Below are positions 12,101-24,650 of a stretch of DNA of 64,000 bases, in pieces. The notes beneath the pieces are model-generated. The model saw only the letters and a list, made by a program, of their open reading frames with translations. It ran no database searches and had not been told where the DNA came from. The DNA lies in NCBI GenBank assembly GCA_023053685.1, contig JALIGW010000016.1, positions 803,501 to 867,500 on the forward strand, in the 5' to 3' direction. Source of the DNA: Diadophis punctatus similis. Taxonomy: Eukaryota > Chordata > Lepidosauria > Squamata > Dipsadidae. The first letter of the stretch is position 1. Every line of letters starts with the position of its first letter. The position numbers were made by a program, and so were the translations under genes.

Positions 12101-15064
12101 AAGACGTCTATGGGAAAATGAGATATGCATCCGTTCCCTTTTTCATATCCAAGCCAAGATCAACTAGTTCCTCTTGAATCTGAATGATAAACTGAAGTAG
12201 CAAGTTTGAGAACTTCAGCATCAGCAACTCAACATCCTGTCCTGTGGCTATGTAATAAATCTTTGTGATGAGAAATAGAGACAATAAGAAGCACTCAACT
12301 CAGTTTGTGGGCAATATATCAGACAGGAACTAGTTACGATTTTACTTTTGGAACTAGGAAATCTCACATAATTAGTATTCCTTTGGTCCAATCTAGAAAT
12401 ATTTTCTTTAGTCTTTGTAGCTTTGTAAATATCTAGCATATTCTTAAACTGTCAATGCAGCTGCATGATGAATTTCAACTCTATGTGGAATGATACAGAC
12501 TCCAACCAAGCCATGCTTGGAGTGAATAGACAATGTTTACTTATACTGAGCCATGGACTCCTAGCTTAATAAATGTGATGAAAGCAAAAAAAAATTAAAA
12601 AGTAATACTAAAAAGCGAACATTCACAAACAGTAGGAAAAGCCACTATCCCTATCCCTATCCCTAATTTTTGATTAAAAATATATTCATCAATTGTGAGC
12701 ATCAGTTGCAAACAGAAATACTTATTAGCAATCAACAATCATATCTGTAGATAACAATGTTGATAGGTTATCAGCAAGTGTGAATTCAAAGGGGAAAGTG
12801 AGTGGGGAGATATATGGGCCAAAAATGTAATGGCTGGTAAAAGCACAAAAAAATTTTTTTTTATTAAGGTGAGCTATGCTCTCTTAAAAAACAACATACT
12901 TTTGATGTTTTGTGATGTGTTAAGTTCTTGCAACTGAAGAAACTGAAGGAGAACATTTTCTAGCAACTGAGCCAATTCTGAGTATGATTCTGAGATAGGT
13001 CAGAACGTGTCTTTATTTCTTGACTTATTTATAACATAGGTCTTTTCTGCCTACTGTATTTCATTTGTATTAACCCGGATTATCTGCTATTTTTATGGAG
13101 AATATTTTTATTTCTCTTCCACCCTCTGTTCATCTGAAACTCAACAGGGAATTACATTTTTTCTACTCACTGCTGAAATGTCACATATATTCATGCTCAC
13201 TTCATAATGTCAGGAAATGACTAGTGTCTTAAATTAGAAAAATAATTAGAAGCATAATAATGTGAAAAGTATATAATTTAAAGGAAAAAGAGACTATGTG
13301 GGAGTTGTCAGAAACAGTTTGTCAAGCCTTTCAATTCTCTTATCATCTACTTCTTTGAGGGAAACCAAGGATGTCATCTCATAATAGAATTCAGTGGCCA
13401 GTAGAATCCTCAGAAGCTTCTAAAATATTATCTGGTTTAAAAAAAATAGTTGAGGACTAATTATTGGATCCAACCTTGTACTTATTTATGTTGATAGTAA
13501 GAAAAAAAAGTAAAGTAAAAAAATAAATACTGCCAAAAAGGAATTTGTTGGCCATTATCATCTTCTGGGGTGTTTTGTTCTTCTATTTCTACTTAGCATA
13601 AGATACCGTTATTTATTACTTAATAAAAATTGCTAAATGACATTCAGATTTGCCTGAAGCAATATAACCACATATGATCATGAGATTTAAACTCCCAAAG
13701 AGAGGAGGATCTTTTAGCACCAAATTGAAGCTTCCAGAATAGGCCAAAAATTTTAACCTAGCCTATTAACAATATTAATACCTCACCTCCATGTGCCCAA
13801 CCTTCCATGGAAACAAATATATTTACTAAAATACGCCTGATCAGAAGAAAGTTATCTACCAGTCATAAAATAATAATGATATATTTGTGCTAATGGTTCA
13901 GTCTGGTATACCCTTACTTTGGGGGAGGGGGTTGGGTTTGCCTAAAGAACCCAGATGTAGAAAGGCAGAGAGGACAATGTGAAGGGAATGAGGTGGAAAG
14001 GCCAGGAATAAGATTCATGGAAATCTTCTACTGAGCCACAGAAAAAAAGGAGATGAACTTGAAAACAGAGCTTCCAAACTTGCAGCTGGTTAAACATATC
14101 TCAAATTCCCAAAGTTCAATCCTGTCTTGGGTTTCTTTTGGGTATGTTGAATGATTAGCTACAAAATGAAAAATAAGAACTGTGTGGCTGAAGACAAAAG
14201 TTTTTTTTCCACTTCTATTACAACAAGGGAGCAAATGGAATTGTTGCAGTGAGCAGAAAGTTACTGGAATCCTGTGCTATGTGAAGTGTGACCACAGCGC
14301 CACTGAAAAAGTATTTAGAAAGGTGCTTGTAAAATTGCTTGAGAAATGTGATATGAAAGAATTGAACTGTTTAAAAAGTACTGTACTGAAAAGCTCTGGG
14401 GTATGTCATGGAGCCATTGTTCTGAGCCTTCAATTTCATGAATTGTTAATACTCTGTATTGTCAGAGAAAAAACATAACACAAAAAATCCACAATACCAA
14501 AATAAGAAAGTGTTACCAAGCCAGTTTAATGCTTATTTATGTTGGCTATTGATATAGAATGAAAACATCACATAAAGATAACTGGTGTCCTGTATCTGTT
14601 TTTCGTGCTACAGCCTTTTGCCCCATTTGGCTTCAATAAAAGAAATATGTTGGTATTTCTCATTTCCAATAGTTCCAAGAACAACTTATCTTGAATAGTT
14701 TGTTGGAATACTGGAAACTTACTGACTATTGAGTCATAAGACTTTTTACCATGATTTTAATCATAATTTATATTTTTATTGCATACACACACACACACAC
14801 ACGTATAGATATAGAAAGATATATCTATAATTGCTTATTTTGTAAATAAAAGGTAAATTCAAAACCCAAACCAATCTTTTTCTTTTAAGTTTCCTACTTC
14901 TTGCTGTGCTATTTTTAAAATCCAACAGTTAACATTTTTCCTCTAAGGATTTCATCCTAGCCCATAAATATCTATTGGAAATTGAGAGTAAAACACTATT
15001 ACTTTCAGTGATTGGAAAATGATGAAACTAAGTATCATCATTTGCACAGGAAAAAGTAGGTAGC
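9144..15064. other. Long gene-free unique stretch
   Basis: About 5.9 kb of AT-rich sequence. Short open frames on the minus strand (for example 11446-11694 and 12248-12439) are separated by stops and I cannot tie them to any protein. The only simple repeat is (AC)n at 14785-14802. I see no conserved exon with splice sites. Old, unrecognisable transposon or pseudogene material is possible. Confidence 0.4.
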
Positions 15065-15079
15065 CTGGGGAAAACAAAA

Positions 15080-15240
15080 ATTAATAATATTAAGAAGAAG
15101 AAGAATTGTGACAGAAGAAGATAGTATCAATGGTAGTAGCATCTTGGGTGCAATCCCAAAACATCTAGATCACAACTTGAACATCATCGGCATTGTAAAA
15201 TCACCATCAGTTATTTGTAAAAGGCACATTACTTGGAATA
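15080..15240 (+). mobile_element. LINE ORF fragment (R2/R4-like reverse-transcriptase C-terminus)
   Basis: The plus-strand translation ILGAIPKHLDHNL with downstream short matches resembles the ORF end of R2/R4-like site-type LINEs (GAxPK.L, then a LGTA-like motif). It is short and decayed. Confidence 0.35.
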
Positions 15241-15245
15241 GCTAC

Positions 15246-15600
15246 ATCAAAGTACAATATTTATTTATTATTTATTAGTATTATTCTTTAGTGGAGTTAG
15301 ATACATACATAACTCTGGGAGATAATATAAATAATGACTAAAAACATGTAAACAAATAAAAACCATAACGGGGGGGGGGGGAATATAAAGTCACAACTGA
15401 ACATTGAACATAACCAAGAAATGGACTTTGTCCCCAGGTTAAAGCACAGAGCCAAGTGAAGCAGAAAAACACATTCCGGCAATGAGGAGGGATTAATGGG
15501 GATTCTGCCCTTCAGAAATGGTTGCCAGAAAGTTCTGATGATAGGACAACGTCTGAACATTCTGATGATAGGCAATGTGAATAAGCTCTCAATTTCTTCT
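15246..15600 (-). mobile_element. Probable LINE 3' tail, minus strand
   Basis: An AT-rich tail at 15257-15290 is followed, reading the minus strand, by a weakly coding stretch with stops. The tail and polarity suggest a 5'-truncated retroelement, but the family is not identified. Confidence 0.3.
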
Positions 15601-16353
15601 GGGATAATGTTTACATCATTGTTTTACCTCTGTAAAAACTATGAGCTTCCCCAAATTTAGCTGAATAAATGTTGACTTCATTAAAGTTTGATGAGTCATA
15701 CATTCCAAAACTTGGCATGTAGACTGTCATGTTTAGAAAACATCTTCCATTCTCATAATGCAGCATCAACGATTCATCTTGAGTATTAGCACAGAGCATA
15801 ATACACAAATGGTGAACATAATGAAAAAATGTACCTTGTTCACAGAATCTCTCTTATTTTTGACAGCTAGAAAGATATCTGGGAGGAATCAGATGGAAGA
15901 CAGTCTCTTCTATGCAGTGAAATCTGAATCTGTTGAATTTAGAACTGGAACTCATTAATATTATTTAACCCAGTAACTCGGGGGTATATGAATTTCTAAT
16001 AGGCAGATACCTGCTTCTTTGTTACAAGAGTGGATATTCTCTTCACACCGTTATCCATTTCAAAATGATGCTTCCTTATGTCCTTTGCAACCCTCGCCCT
16101 TTTCACCAAATACCTCCTGCTATATTTCCCCAAGTCTGAGAATTCTTGCTGTTAAGTGGCTGATTTACATCAAAAATGTTTGTTTGTATGCACTTGATAG
16201 AAAAATTGTTGGGATTGGAATTTGCAAAGAAAAATAATAGGAAAGGAAATACTCTGTTTCCATTCATATATTTGTCTCAAATTATGTGTTTGTGTGTGGG
16301 TGCACATGCATGTGCGCACGCACATGCAGATGTGTTCACTGAGGGAGTCTGTA

Positions 16354-16497
16354 CAGCGGTGGGTTGCTACCGGTAAGGCCCGGATCTACGAACTGGTAGT
16401 GGCGGCAGTGGGAGACTCCGCCCACCCGCCCCAGACACTTCTGCGCATGCGGTCGTGCGTGCAAACCGGTAGCAACAAGGTTTGCAACCCATTACTG
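16354..16497. mobile_element. Non-autonomous hAT-like element, CAGnGGTGGGTT family
   Basis: The ends are CAGCGGTGGGTTGCTACC and GCAACCCATTACTG. The flanking duplications AGTCTGTA and AGTTTGTA (16346-16353 and 16498-16505) have one mismatch. The interior carries CGCATGCG-type motifs. Confidence 0.75.
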
Positions 16498-16645
16498 AGT
16501 TTGTATATATTCACACAGATACGCATATACACATACACAAATATATGGGACAGTGTATTTTGCAAATGAAACTAATTGTGGTTTATTAATTAAGTTGAGG
16601 TTAAACAAACTGTAGGTTGATGTGTAGGCCATACAGCATGTGTAT

Positions 16646-17061
16646 CAGTGGTGGGTTCCTACTGGTGCGGTCCAGTGTGCTGTTCCGGTAGGGACCCGCC
16701 GATTGTGCAATTTGCGCACGACAGCTCCAGTGTCGTCTTTGCCAGTCCGTCATGCGGCGCCATCTTTTTTCTGGAATTTTTGGGCTTTTTTGCTTCCTGC
16801 GCATGCGCGGAAGCAAAATCTTGCGAGGGGACGCGCGTGCACATGAGATTTTGGCAATTTTTGCTTCTGCACATGCGCGGAAGCAAAAAATTGCCAAAAT
16901 CTCACATGCATGCGCGTCCCCTCATGAGATTTTGCTTCCACACATGCGCAGGAAGCAAAATCGTGTGAGGGGACACGTGCGCATACCGAGCGTGCGCACA
17001 CGCAAAATGAGATGATGTGCGTGCAGCTCACCGGTAGGCAGGTAAAAGGAACCTGCCCCTG
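16646..17061. mobile_element. Non-autonomous hAT-like element with internal GCGCATGCGC inverted repeats
   Basis: The ends are CAGTGGTGGGTTCC and GGAACCTGCCCCTG, and the duplications are ATGTGTAT and ATATGTAT. The interior repeats TGCTTCC...GCATGCGCGGAAGCAAAA four times in alternating orientation, giving a strong stem. Open frames over it are by-products of this repeat structure. Confidence 0.8.
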
Positions 17062-17080
17062 ATATGTATATGTCAAAATA

Positions 17081-17111
17081 ATACTTTTATGACTTATAGT
17101 CATAAAAGTAT
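17081..17111. repeat. Short perfect hairpin
   Basis: 13-bp perfect arms (ATACTTTTATGAC and its complement) around the loop TTATA, 19 bases after the hAT-like element. It is probably fortuitous or part of an old insertion. Confidence 0.6.
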
Positions 17112-18300
17112 AAGTAGACTTATAGTTGCTTTATCTTTTAATTTGGAAACTGAGATTCTGTACAAGCAAATGATTTTGGGTTAGAGAGGATTCAGCCTAC
17201 TTAGCCCGTGAATTTTCTGCTCTGAACAAGAAACAATAGATTCTTTATACTTTTTCCACCTATTCAGTTTACAAAAGCATCTTTTAGATTGTATCTCTAG
17301 TTTATTTTTTCAGAGCTATGCCGGTTTGGAAAAAAATGTAGGTTGAAGATAGGCTCCTTTGAATACAGGTAGCATAGAAGGTAGAAATTTGTTACCAAAG
17401 TTTGCTAGAGATTATTAGCATTTACTTCTAAAATGTTTGCCTTTACTTTCCTCCCTTGTACACTATAATCCTGTCTCCCCAGGGATGGCCATGCTGAAAG
17501 ACTTGTAAGGGAAAATACCAATGAAATAAAAATAAGTTTCCAATGTTGTAAAATATTTTTTTAAACAACCCGATCTGTCTGAAGAAAGAATGTACACAAA
17601 TATAAAAAAAAATGCCATATTGCAACATGGCTATGCAATCTTCTTGTTTTTGCTTCATCAAAATATGTGTATTCATAAAAGAGGGGAAAGAATCAAATTC
17701 CAATCATGCATATATTTGTGGATTCAAAGACTCTTCATGAATAACAAATTCATTTCTTTCTCTGCCAAACTTATTCACAAAATATCAGAAATAAAAATGT
17801 GTTACAGTGACAGCAGTTTTGTTCTCTAGATGTTCAAATAAATCTTTGAAGCCAGAAAATGCTATAGGAAAGACATTCTGGCAAACTCATTCTCACATAA
17901 TCACAAAAGCGAAGACTGTTTTAGAGAATCATTTCAATGAGATTATTTGTTTGAATCATCACAACTACTACAGCAAAGGAAGTTGGCGAAACAAGAAGGC
18001 ATCCTTCCTCTAGATTAAAACTCTTTCAGTGCTTTGATACCATGTTGCCAAAATATATTATCTAAGGAAAAGAATTTGGTGTTTAGAAAAGAAACAAAAG
18101 GAGATAAATGGTAAGAGACATATTCATTTTTTAAAAATAAACTAGACAATCTGTGAAATGTTTCAGAAATACAGTATTTCCTTACCATTTTTTCAATGCC
18201 TTTAACAATGGCAGAGCTTCTAATATAATGCTTTCACTGGAAGATATTATAAAATGTATCTGCCTTGCAAAAGCCTATGTTGAATTGAATAGCACATAGA
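17112..18300. other. Unique AT-rich sequence
   Basis: No gene, RNA or repeat family recognised. Confidence 0.4.
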
Positions 18301-18376
18301 TCCTTCCTTCCTTCCTTCCTTCCTTCCTTCCTTCCTTCCTTCCTTCCTTCCTTCCTTCCTTCCTTCCTTCCCTCCC

Positions 18377-18410
<34 letters not shown>
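18301..18410. repeat. Microsatellite (CCTT)n then (CT)n
   Basis: About 69 bases of tetranucleotide repeat followed by about 31 bases of CT dinucleotide, a polypyrimidine tract on the plus strand. Confidence 0.95.
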
Positions 18411-18415
<5 letters not shown>

Positions 18416-18627
18416 TTCTTTCAGCGATATTCCTTTATCAGATTCCTCAATACCTTCAACAATGACAGAACTTCTAATAGACTGCCTTCACTGGAAATGT
18501 TGGGATACATTCAGAGATGTATCTGTTGAATTCTATAGCACACTCAAATATCTGCAAATATTTTTTTATGATATTTGGTATTATATCATAAATTGCTTTA
18601 TGAAAATATTTTTGTCCTAAAATGTTT

Positions 18628-18786
18628 AATAAAATCTGCCAAATTTCAGTTCTATGGGAGTCATGGGTCCTGGATTTTGGACGTGTTCTGTAAGTTAGCC
18701 CATTTGAGGTATCTTGATTTTAAAAGTTTGCCCTATATTGCACCATTTTGCTTAGTTAAAAGTTATAGGAATCAAAGTTTTAATGG
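18628..18786 (+). repeat. Unnamed dispersed repeat, copy 1
   Basis: It shares the ordered blocks GGAGTCATGGGTCCTGGATT, TTCTGTAAGTTAGCCCATTT and AAAGTTATAGGAA-like with 20313-20465 and 33138-33300. No inverted ends or tail are evident, and the family is not recognised. Confidence 0.55.
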
Positions 18787-18956
18787 TATGTCCTGCTTGA
18801 TGTCCTTCACATTCTCCCATTTTTGAAAACCACCTCCTTCAGATAGGATAGGAATCATTGTCAGCCACATCTTGTATGTTCCCTGCATGGCTTCTGATAT
18901 ATCTTACTGCATCTACCAGTTTTCCAACATGCTGAGTTTCTGCTGCAATATGGATC

Positions 18957-18958
18957 AT

Positions 18959-19017
<59 letters not shown>

Positions 19018-19475
19018 TTTTATTAAATTTATATTCTGCCCAACTCCAAAGGACTCTGGGTGGCTTAATAACATAATAAATATTAAAAACATCATTAAAC
19101 ATTAAAACAATTTAAACAATTAAAACCCATGCATATCATTTCATGGCCGGATCTCGCCGATTAAAACCGCGAGATCAACGGCCCCAGGCCTGCCAGAAAA
19201 GCCAGGTCTTTACTGCTTTTCGGAAGGCCAATAGGGTGGGGGCAGTCCGGATCTCCGGAGGTAGCTGGTTCCAGAGAGCCAGGGCAGCCACAGAGAAGGC
19301 CCTCCTCCGCGGGCCCGCCAGCTGGCACTGTTTAGCTGACGGGACCTGGAGGAGACCAACTCTGTGGGAACTCACCGGTCGCTGGGAGCTGTGTGGCAGA
19401 AGGCGGTCTCGAAAATAACCTGGCCTAAGCCATGTAGGGCTTTAAAGATAATGACCAACACCTTGAATTGTTGTC
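18957..19475 (-). mobile_element. L2/CR1-type LINE 3' end with (TTTA)n tail, minus strand
   Basis: A 64-base TTTA run (tail on the minus strand) is followed by the LINE 3' region. The minus-strand translation SHRVGLLQVPSAKQCQLAG and RAFSVAALALWNQLPPEI is the C-terminus of an L2/CR1-like ORF2. Confidence 0.8.
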
Positions 19476-19615
19476 ATAGATCACGAGCTTCAATATATGT
19501 AGCTCTGGATCTTCCTTTTGGTTAAGAATTTCAGCTGGGACAAATAGATCACAATATTGTGGTCTTGGCTTGGACAATTCATCAAGCCACAGTCATTGCA
19601 AATGAAGCAGATTTG

Positions 19616-20062
19616 AAGAGTCATGGTGGTGCAGTGGTTAGAATGCAGCACTGCAGGCTACTTCTGCTGATTGCCGACTGCCTGCAGTTCTGCAGTTCGA
19701 GTCTCACTGTTGACTTGGGGTTGACTCAGCCTTCTATCTTTCCGAGGTCGGTAAAATGAGGACCCAGATTGTTGGGGGGGCAATATACTGACTCGGTAAA
19801 CCACTTAGAGAGGGCTGTAAAGCGGTATATATGAGCCGAGGTGGCGCAGCAGTTAGAGTGCAGTACTGCAGGCCACTTTAGCTGACTGTGATCTGCAGGT
19901 CAGTGGTTCAAATCTCACCGGCTCAAGGTTGGCTCAGCCTTCGATCCTTCCGAGGTAGGTAAAATGAGGACCCAGATTGTTGGGGGCAATGTAAATATAC
20001 ATTGCTTACTGGTGTAAACCACTTAGTGCTTGCACTGTGAGGCGGTATATAAATCTCACAAA

Positions 20063-20118
<56 letters not shown>

Positions 20119-20128
20119 AAATAGATAA

Positions 20129-20200
<72 letters not shown>

Positions 20201-20242
20201 ATAAATAATAAATAAATAAAAGTCTAAGTGCTATTGCTATTT
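19616..20242 (+). mobile_element. tRNA-derived SINE interrupted by a second SINE
   Basis: The outer SINE runs from GGTGGTGCAGTGGTTAGAA (A-box region) to AGCGGTATATA at about 19831 and resumes at about 20219 with its tail AAGTCTAAGTGCTATTGCTA. Between them lies a complete second SINE, so two insertion events are recorded in order. Confidence 0.75.
19832..20218 (+). mobile_element. Inner tRNA-derived SINE with (AAAT)n/(ATAG)n tail
   Basis: It starts GAGCCGAGGTGGCGCAG, with B-box-like GGTTCAAATCTC and the 3' region TTGCACTGTGAGGCGGTATA. The tail has expanded into about 56 bases of AAAT and 80 bases of ATAG repeats. It belongs to the same subfamily as the copy at 24385. Confidence 0.75.
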
Positions 20243-20312
20243 CATCCCATGACCATTGCAGCAGTCCAACCCAGCAGTAGCGTGAATCAGTTAAAACTTT
20301 CCCAAATGTCAT

Positions 20313-20465
20313 TCCCTTAAGTGTCGTGGGTCCTGGATTTTGGATTTTGGATGCATTCTACAAGTTAGTGCATTTGAGATACCTTAGTTAAAAATTGCTT
20401 CTTTATGATGTACCTTTTCATCCATGTAAAGGTCATGACGACGACAGTTTTAGTAGTATATAGGC
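20313..20465 (+). repeat. Unnamed dispersed repeat, copy 2
   Basis: GGGTCCTGGATTTTGGA, TTCTACAAGTTAG, CATTTGAGATACCTTAG and AGTTTTAGTAGTATATAG match 18628-18786 and 33138-33300 in the same order. Confidence 0.55.
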
Positions 20466-21839
20466 CATAGTGGTGATAATATCATTTGGGGAACTATTAT
20501 TCACAACAAGATAAAAGACAGCAATTACATAAGAAAAGCATATTGCCATGTAACTGCATTATAAATATTTATATATACAGTAAAGTATGACAAGCTCATG
20601 ATGAAAAGCAAATCCCTTGAAAACAAGAAAGCAATGTCTTTCTGGTTCTTTTTCACTTCTGTAATGACTCATATCTCATAGGATATTCATTTAAAAGACA
20701 GAGAAGTTGAAATCTGCAACAAAATACTGCAGAACAACCTGAGTTCCTAACATGCTTGTGAGGCTGAATTGCATATCTGCTTATCTCCCATACTTCACAC
20801 ATCTGTGTTGCATTGTCAGTATATTTACTCATGGATCAACGTTACCTTTTATAATTATTCCACTGTCAATAGAACATGTATCAATATGCATGTGCGTGAG
20901 ATACAAAACAATATTTAATCACATTTATTTAGGCTAAACAATGAATGATACATTAAAACCTAAGGTTGTTAGTACTACTCCTTGTCTGTTTCTTGCTGCC
21001 TTTAGCTAGCCACAATAGATCAACCGGGGTCAGTGACAGGCAGCTATGAAGCTTGCTTAGGAAGGGCTCCTTTTACCAGAAGGTATTGTTGATTGTAGAA
21101 GATGGAGAATATCACCATATGCCTGTTTCTGCATGCACAGATGTTATCCAGGTCCCAATATGTTGCAGAATTGCTAAGCCCCCAGGCTGAAGCATAATGG
21201 CGAAACATTAGCTGCATCAGATGCTGCATCAGGGACCAGCACTAATAAGTGCTTTAAAAATCTTCTCTCCCCCCCCCTTCCCACCCCTTCCTGGGTATTG
21301 TCTGTGCACTCTATGCTTTTTTTGTCTCAAACTATTCATTGAATATCTCTGTGGTCTTGAGTACTTTTTTAAAAAATTGCTTACATATCTGTAAAACATC
21401 CAATTAACTGGCAAGAGTGTTCTTATTATAAATTATTATGTCCAGTTCTTGGCACCACATTTTTAGGAAGGATTGTGGCATACTGGAACAGATTCCAAGA
21501 AGGACAATGATCAGAAGATTAGAACTAGAAACTCAATTATATGAAAATTGATGGAAGAAACAAGAAGTATTTAGCCAGAAGAAAAAACTGAAGAGGAATA
21601 TCATATGTCAAATGTCAGCTATGTCAAAATACCTGAATGTATGTGACATAGAAGAAGACAAGACTTTCTCTACATTCTCCCAGGGAGCAGAATATAGAAT
21701 AATAGATTTAAATTATAGAAAGAGAGATATAATTTGAAAAACCTTCCTATCAATGACTATGAAGAACCATTAATCATTGATGGGCTCCCTGTCATTGGAA
21801 ATGTTCAAGATGAGGTTAGTCAGGCATCTGTCAGGGATA
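20466..21839. other. Unique sequence between repeats
   Basis: AT-rich DNA with no recognised gene or family. Confidence 0.35.
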
Positions 21840-21847
21840 CTTGTATT

Positions 21848-22263
21848 CAGTGGTGGGTTCCTACCGGTACGGTTCACTCTACCGCACCGTAGCGGCCGGC
21901 CGATGATATAATTTGCACGCGACACCGGTCCGTCGTCTTCACCAGTACGTCGTGCGTTGCCATCTTTTTTTCAGAATTTTTTGGCTTCTTTTGCTTCCTG
22001 CGCATGCGCGGAAGCAAAATCTCACGAGGGAACGCACACGCGTGAGAGATTTTGGTGATTTTTTTGCTTCCGCGCATGCGCGGAAGCAAAAAATCACCAA
22101 AATCTCACACATGTGCGCGTACCCTCGCAAGATTTTGCTTCCGCGCATGCACAGAAGCAAAATTGTGTGAGGGGTGCATGTGTGTAGCATGCACACGCGC
22201 GCACGAAACATAGAGATGCGCACACAGCGCAGCAATAGCAACTTTGAGAGGAAACCGCCCCTG
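21848..22263. mobile_element. Non-autonomous hAT-like element with internal GCGCATGCGC inverted repeats
   Basis: The ends are CAGTGGTGGGTTCCTACC and GGAAACCGCCCCTG, with a perfect 8-bp duplication CTTGTATT (21840-21847 and 22264-22271). The interior has the same alternating GGAAGCAAAA modules as the element at 16646, so the two are close relatives. Confidence 0.85.
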
Positions 22264-22329
22264 CTTGTATTCCTTTCAGGAGTTTGGACCTGATCACCTA
22301 AAATGTCCCTTTCTAACTTTTAAATCTAT

Positions 22330-22373
22330 GATTAGGAAAAGAATCTATGATGTGATAGATTCTTTTCCTAATC
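22330..22373. repeat. Perfect 18-bp hairpin
   Basis: The arms GATTAGGAAAAGAATCTA and its exact complement enclose an 8-base loop TGATGTGA. The stem is shorter than a usual microRNA precursor, and no longer element around it is recognised. Confidence 0.65.
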
Positions 22374-24384
22374 ACCTATGATTCTAAATCTGTGAAAGAA
22401 AAAAATGATATTTCTTTTGTTCTCATTTGTCTCTTTGGCATCTTTATTATAATTAACATTTAGTACTCCAGAATACAGAAAAGGATATGAGGATTCTTCT
22501 TTGTCAATGGAAAAAAAAAACTTCTTTCTACCAAACAGGTGTTAGAGTTGCTTTCTGTTGCAATGCTGTGTTGCTCCATGGACTCTGATTTTTATATTTT
22601 TGTCTATTTTCTATATTTTTCTGCAAAGAAATTTTGAAGTCAGAAGGGATGGAAATGTATATCCACCAGTAGTAAAAAAAAATCACAAGACTATATGGAA
22701 CAATCAGATTTAATATTTGGGGAAAGAATCTCTCTGTCACAAAATATTACTGAGAACATAAACAAGGAACATTCACTGAACAAGAGAAAGGTGTCAGAAT
22801 GTTATCAGGTAAACATGAATGGGATATGCAGAAGTGCAGCACTCTTTAAAAAACAAGTCTAAAGGTGTAGAGCAATCTAATGAGAGCGGAGACTGAAATC
22901 CCATTCTGAATTTACCATCTACATGTCTGTATGGTAGTATTCAAGAAACTTGTAGCTTTGGCCAGAATGACTAAGGTAAAACAGTGTTGTAGCATCACCA
23001 CGCTCTGCCTCTTTTGATGTGCATGTGTACACCACAACACTGATATTAATCTGATCCCGTCTTCTCCACCAGACATCACTGCTGCTGTGACACAGACCTT
23101 TATGCTGCTAGAGCCACCAAACTATCGTTTTGTGCCATAATGGAAACCATCTATCAGCCTTCATTCAATTCGATCAAAAGAATTCTCTTTCAAAATCTCT
23201 TTCAACAGAGAAGAGAACTTCAGGCACATTCTCATAAATTGGAGGATGAGGGTCTTCTACTTATTTGCAATGTATCTAATGATGGTGTGTTTAAAGTTTG
23301 TATAATAATGTTTCCAGTGCTCTCCCAGGCTTCTTAATTAAATCCAGGTGAAAGGGATGGTGTGTGAACTCCTCCACTGGTCTTTCTTAGCCTGAGAAGT
23401 TTGGGCAGCTAGCAAAACCTCAGAGAGATATGTAATGAATGCAAAGCTAGCTGGTGCACACTTTACTACTTGCAAGTATAAAGTAAGCTCAAAGAACTTA
23501 GCACTAGAACAAAATTTTAAAATTCGCCAGTCAGTGCCCTGAAAATAAAGTAGAAAAACTGAGGAAGAAGAAACAGTTTGGGAAGTTGCAGAATAGATTT
23601 CAGTCCAGCATTGTTTCTATTTGCAATTAACATTGAGAACTAAGTGTACAGAGCTGATACATACTTGATTAAATAGGTAAGGTATTTTTATTACAGCTTC
23701 TTTCACCCAGCTCCACTCTGGTTTAAAGGAAAAACATATTTGAAGGCTATATTTGGGGGACAGACGCTGTCACCTTCCTCAGATATTTACAGTACTTTGC
23801 ACAAACTTAATTTCAAGCTCTGTTGAAGATCGTATTTAGCTCCATTTCTTTACAAAAATGCATCACTTTAGTTTCTAAAGCAGATGCATAAAAATGAGAC
23901 AGACAGATTTTTGGCTAGGAAAATAGTTTCTTGCTCGGTGCATAAAATTTGGAATAATATTGTTCCTTTTCCGCTTCTTACTCCTCTAAACCCTCACAGT
24001 AGATATGTGGAATAGCTACTATATCCTTCACATGCTTCAGTGGGAACAGTTAATTTTTTTTAAAAAATCAACTTTTAATTCACAAAGACTGAAATTCATG
24101 CATAGAGAATTATTTGCTTACACCCAGAATTTGCTATGAACGGCTTACCAATCAATCAAATAAATAAATGAATCTTTTATAAAGAGGATCTGGGAGGATG
24201 TAAAAGATTAAAATTTTCCTGTTAAATAATCCAATTAATGATAACTCTTCTTCTTTTCCTAGTGGAGGTTGGCAACTGTCAATGCAATTTGTCTTTTGAT
24301 ATTCATGTCCTGAACAAAATTACATTTTGGCCAAACCATGCATGTAGATTTTTCAGTCAAAGAATAATATACATTGTCATCCAG
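22374..24384. other. Unique sequence between repeats
   Basis: About 2 kb with no recognised exon or repeat. Short open frames show no family motif. Confidence 0.35.
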
Positions 24385-24650
24385 AGGTGGCGAGGTGGCG
24401 CAGCGGTTAGAGGCAGTACTGCAGGCCACTTTAGCTGACTGTGATCCGCAGGTCAGCGGTTCAAATCTTACCGGCTCAAGGTTGACTCAGCCTTCCATCC
24501 TTCCGAGGTAGGTAAAATGAGGACCCAGATTGTTGGGGGCAATATAAATATACATTGCTTACTGGTGTAAACCGCTTAGAGAGTGCTTGCACTGTGAGGC
24601 GGTATATAAATGTCACTAAATAAATAAATAAAATAAATAAATAAATAAAT
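24385..24650 (+). mobile_element. tRNA-derived SINE with (AAAT)n tail
   Basis: A-box-like GGTGGCGCAGCGGTTAGAG, B-box-like GGTTCAAATC, and the body TGACTCAGCCTTCCATCC to TTGCACTGTGAGGCGGTAT. The AAAT tail is followed by ATCCAG, which also precedes the head, a short target duplication. Confidence 0.75.

Noticed and set aside
9850..12450. A decayed minus-strand processed pseudogene or viral remnant
   Set aside because: The translated pieces are short, broken by stops and match no family that I can name; no poly-A tail or target duplication was found.
16601..17103. Several overlapping open frames on both strands with Lys/Gln-rich repeats
   Set aside because: They lie inside a palindromic hAT-like element whose repeated GGAAGCAAAA modules avoid stops in several frames; no protein motif is present.
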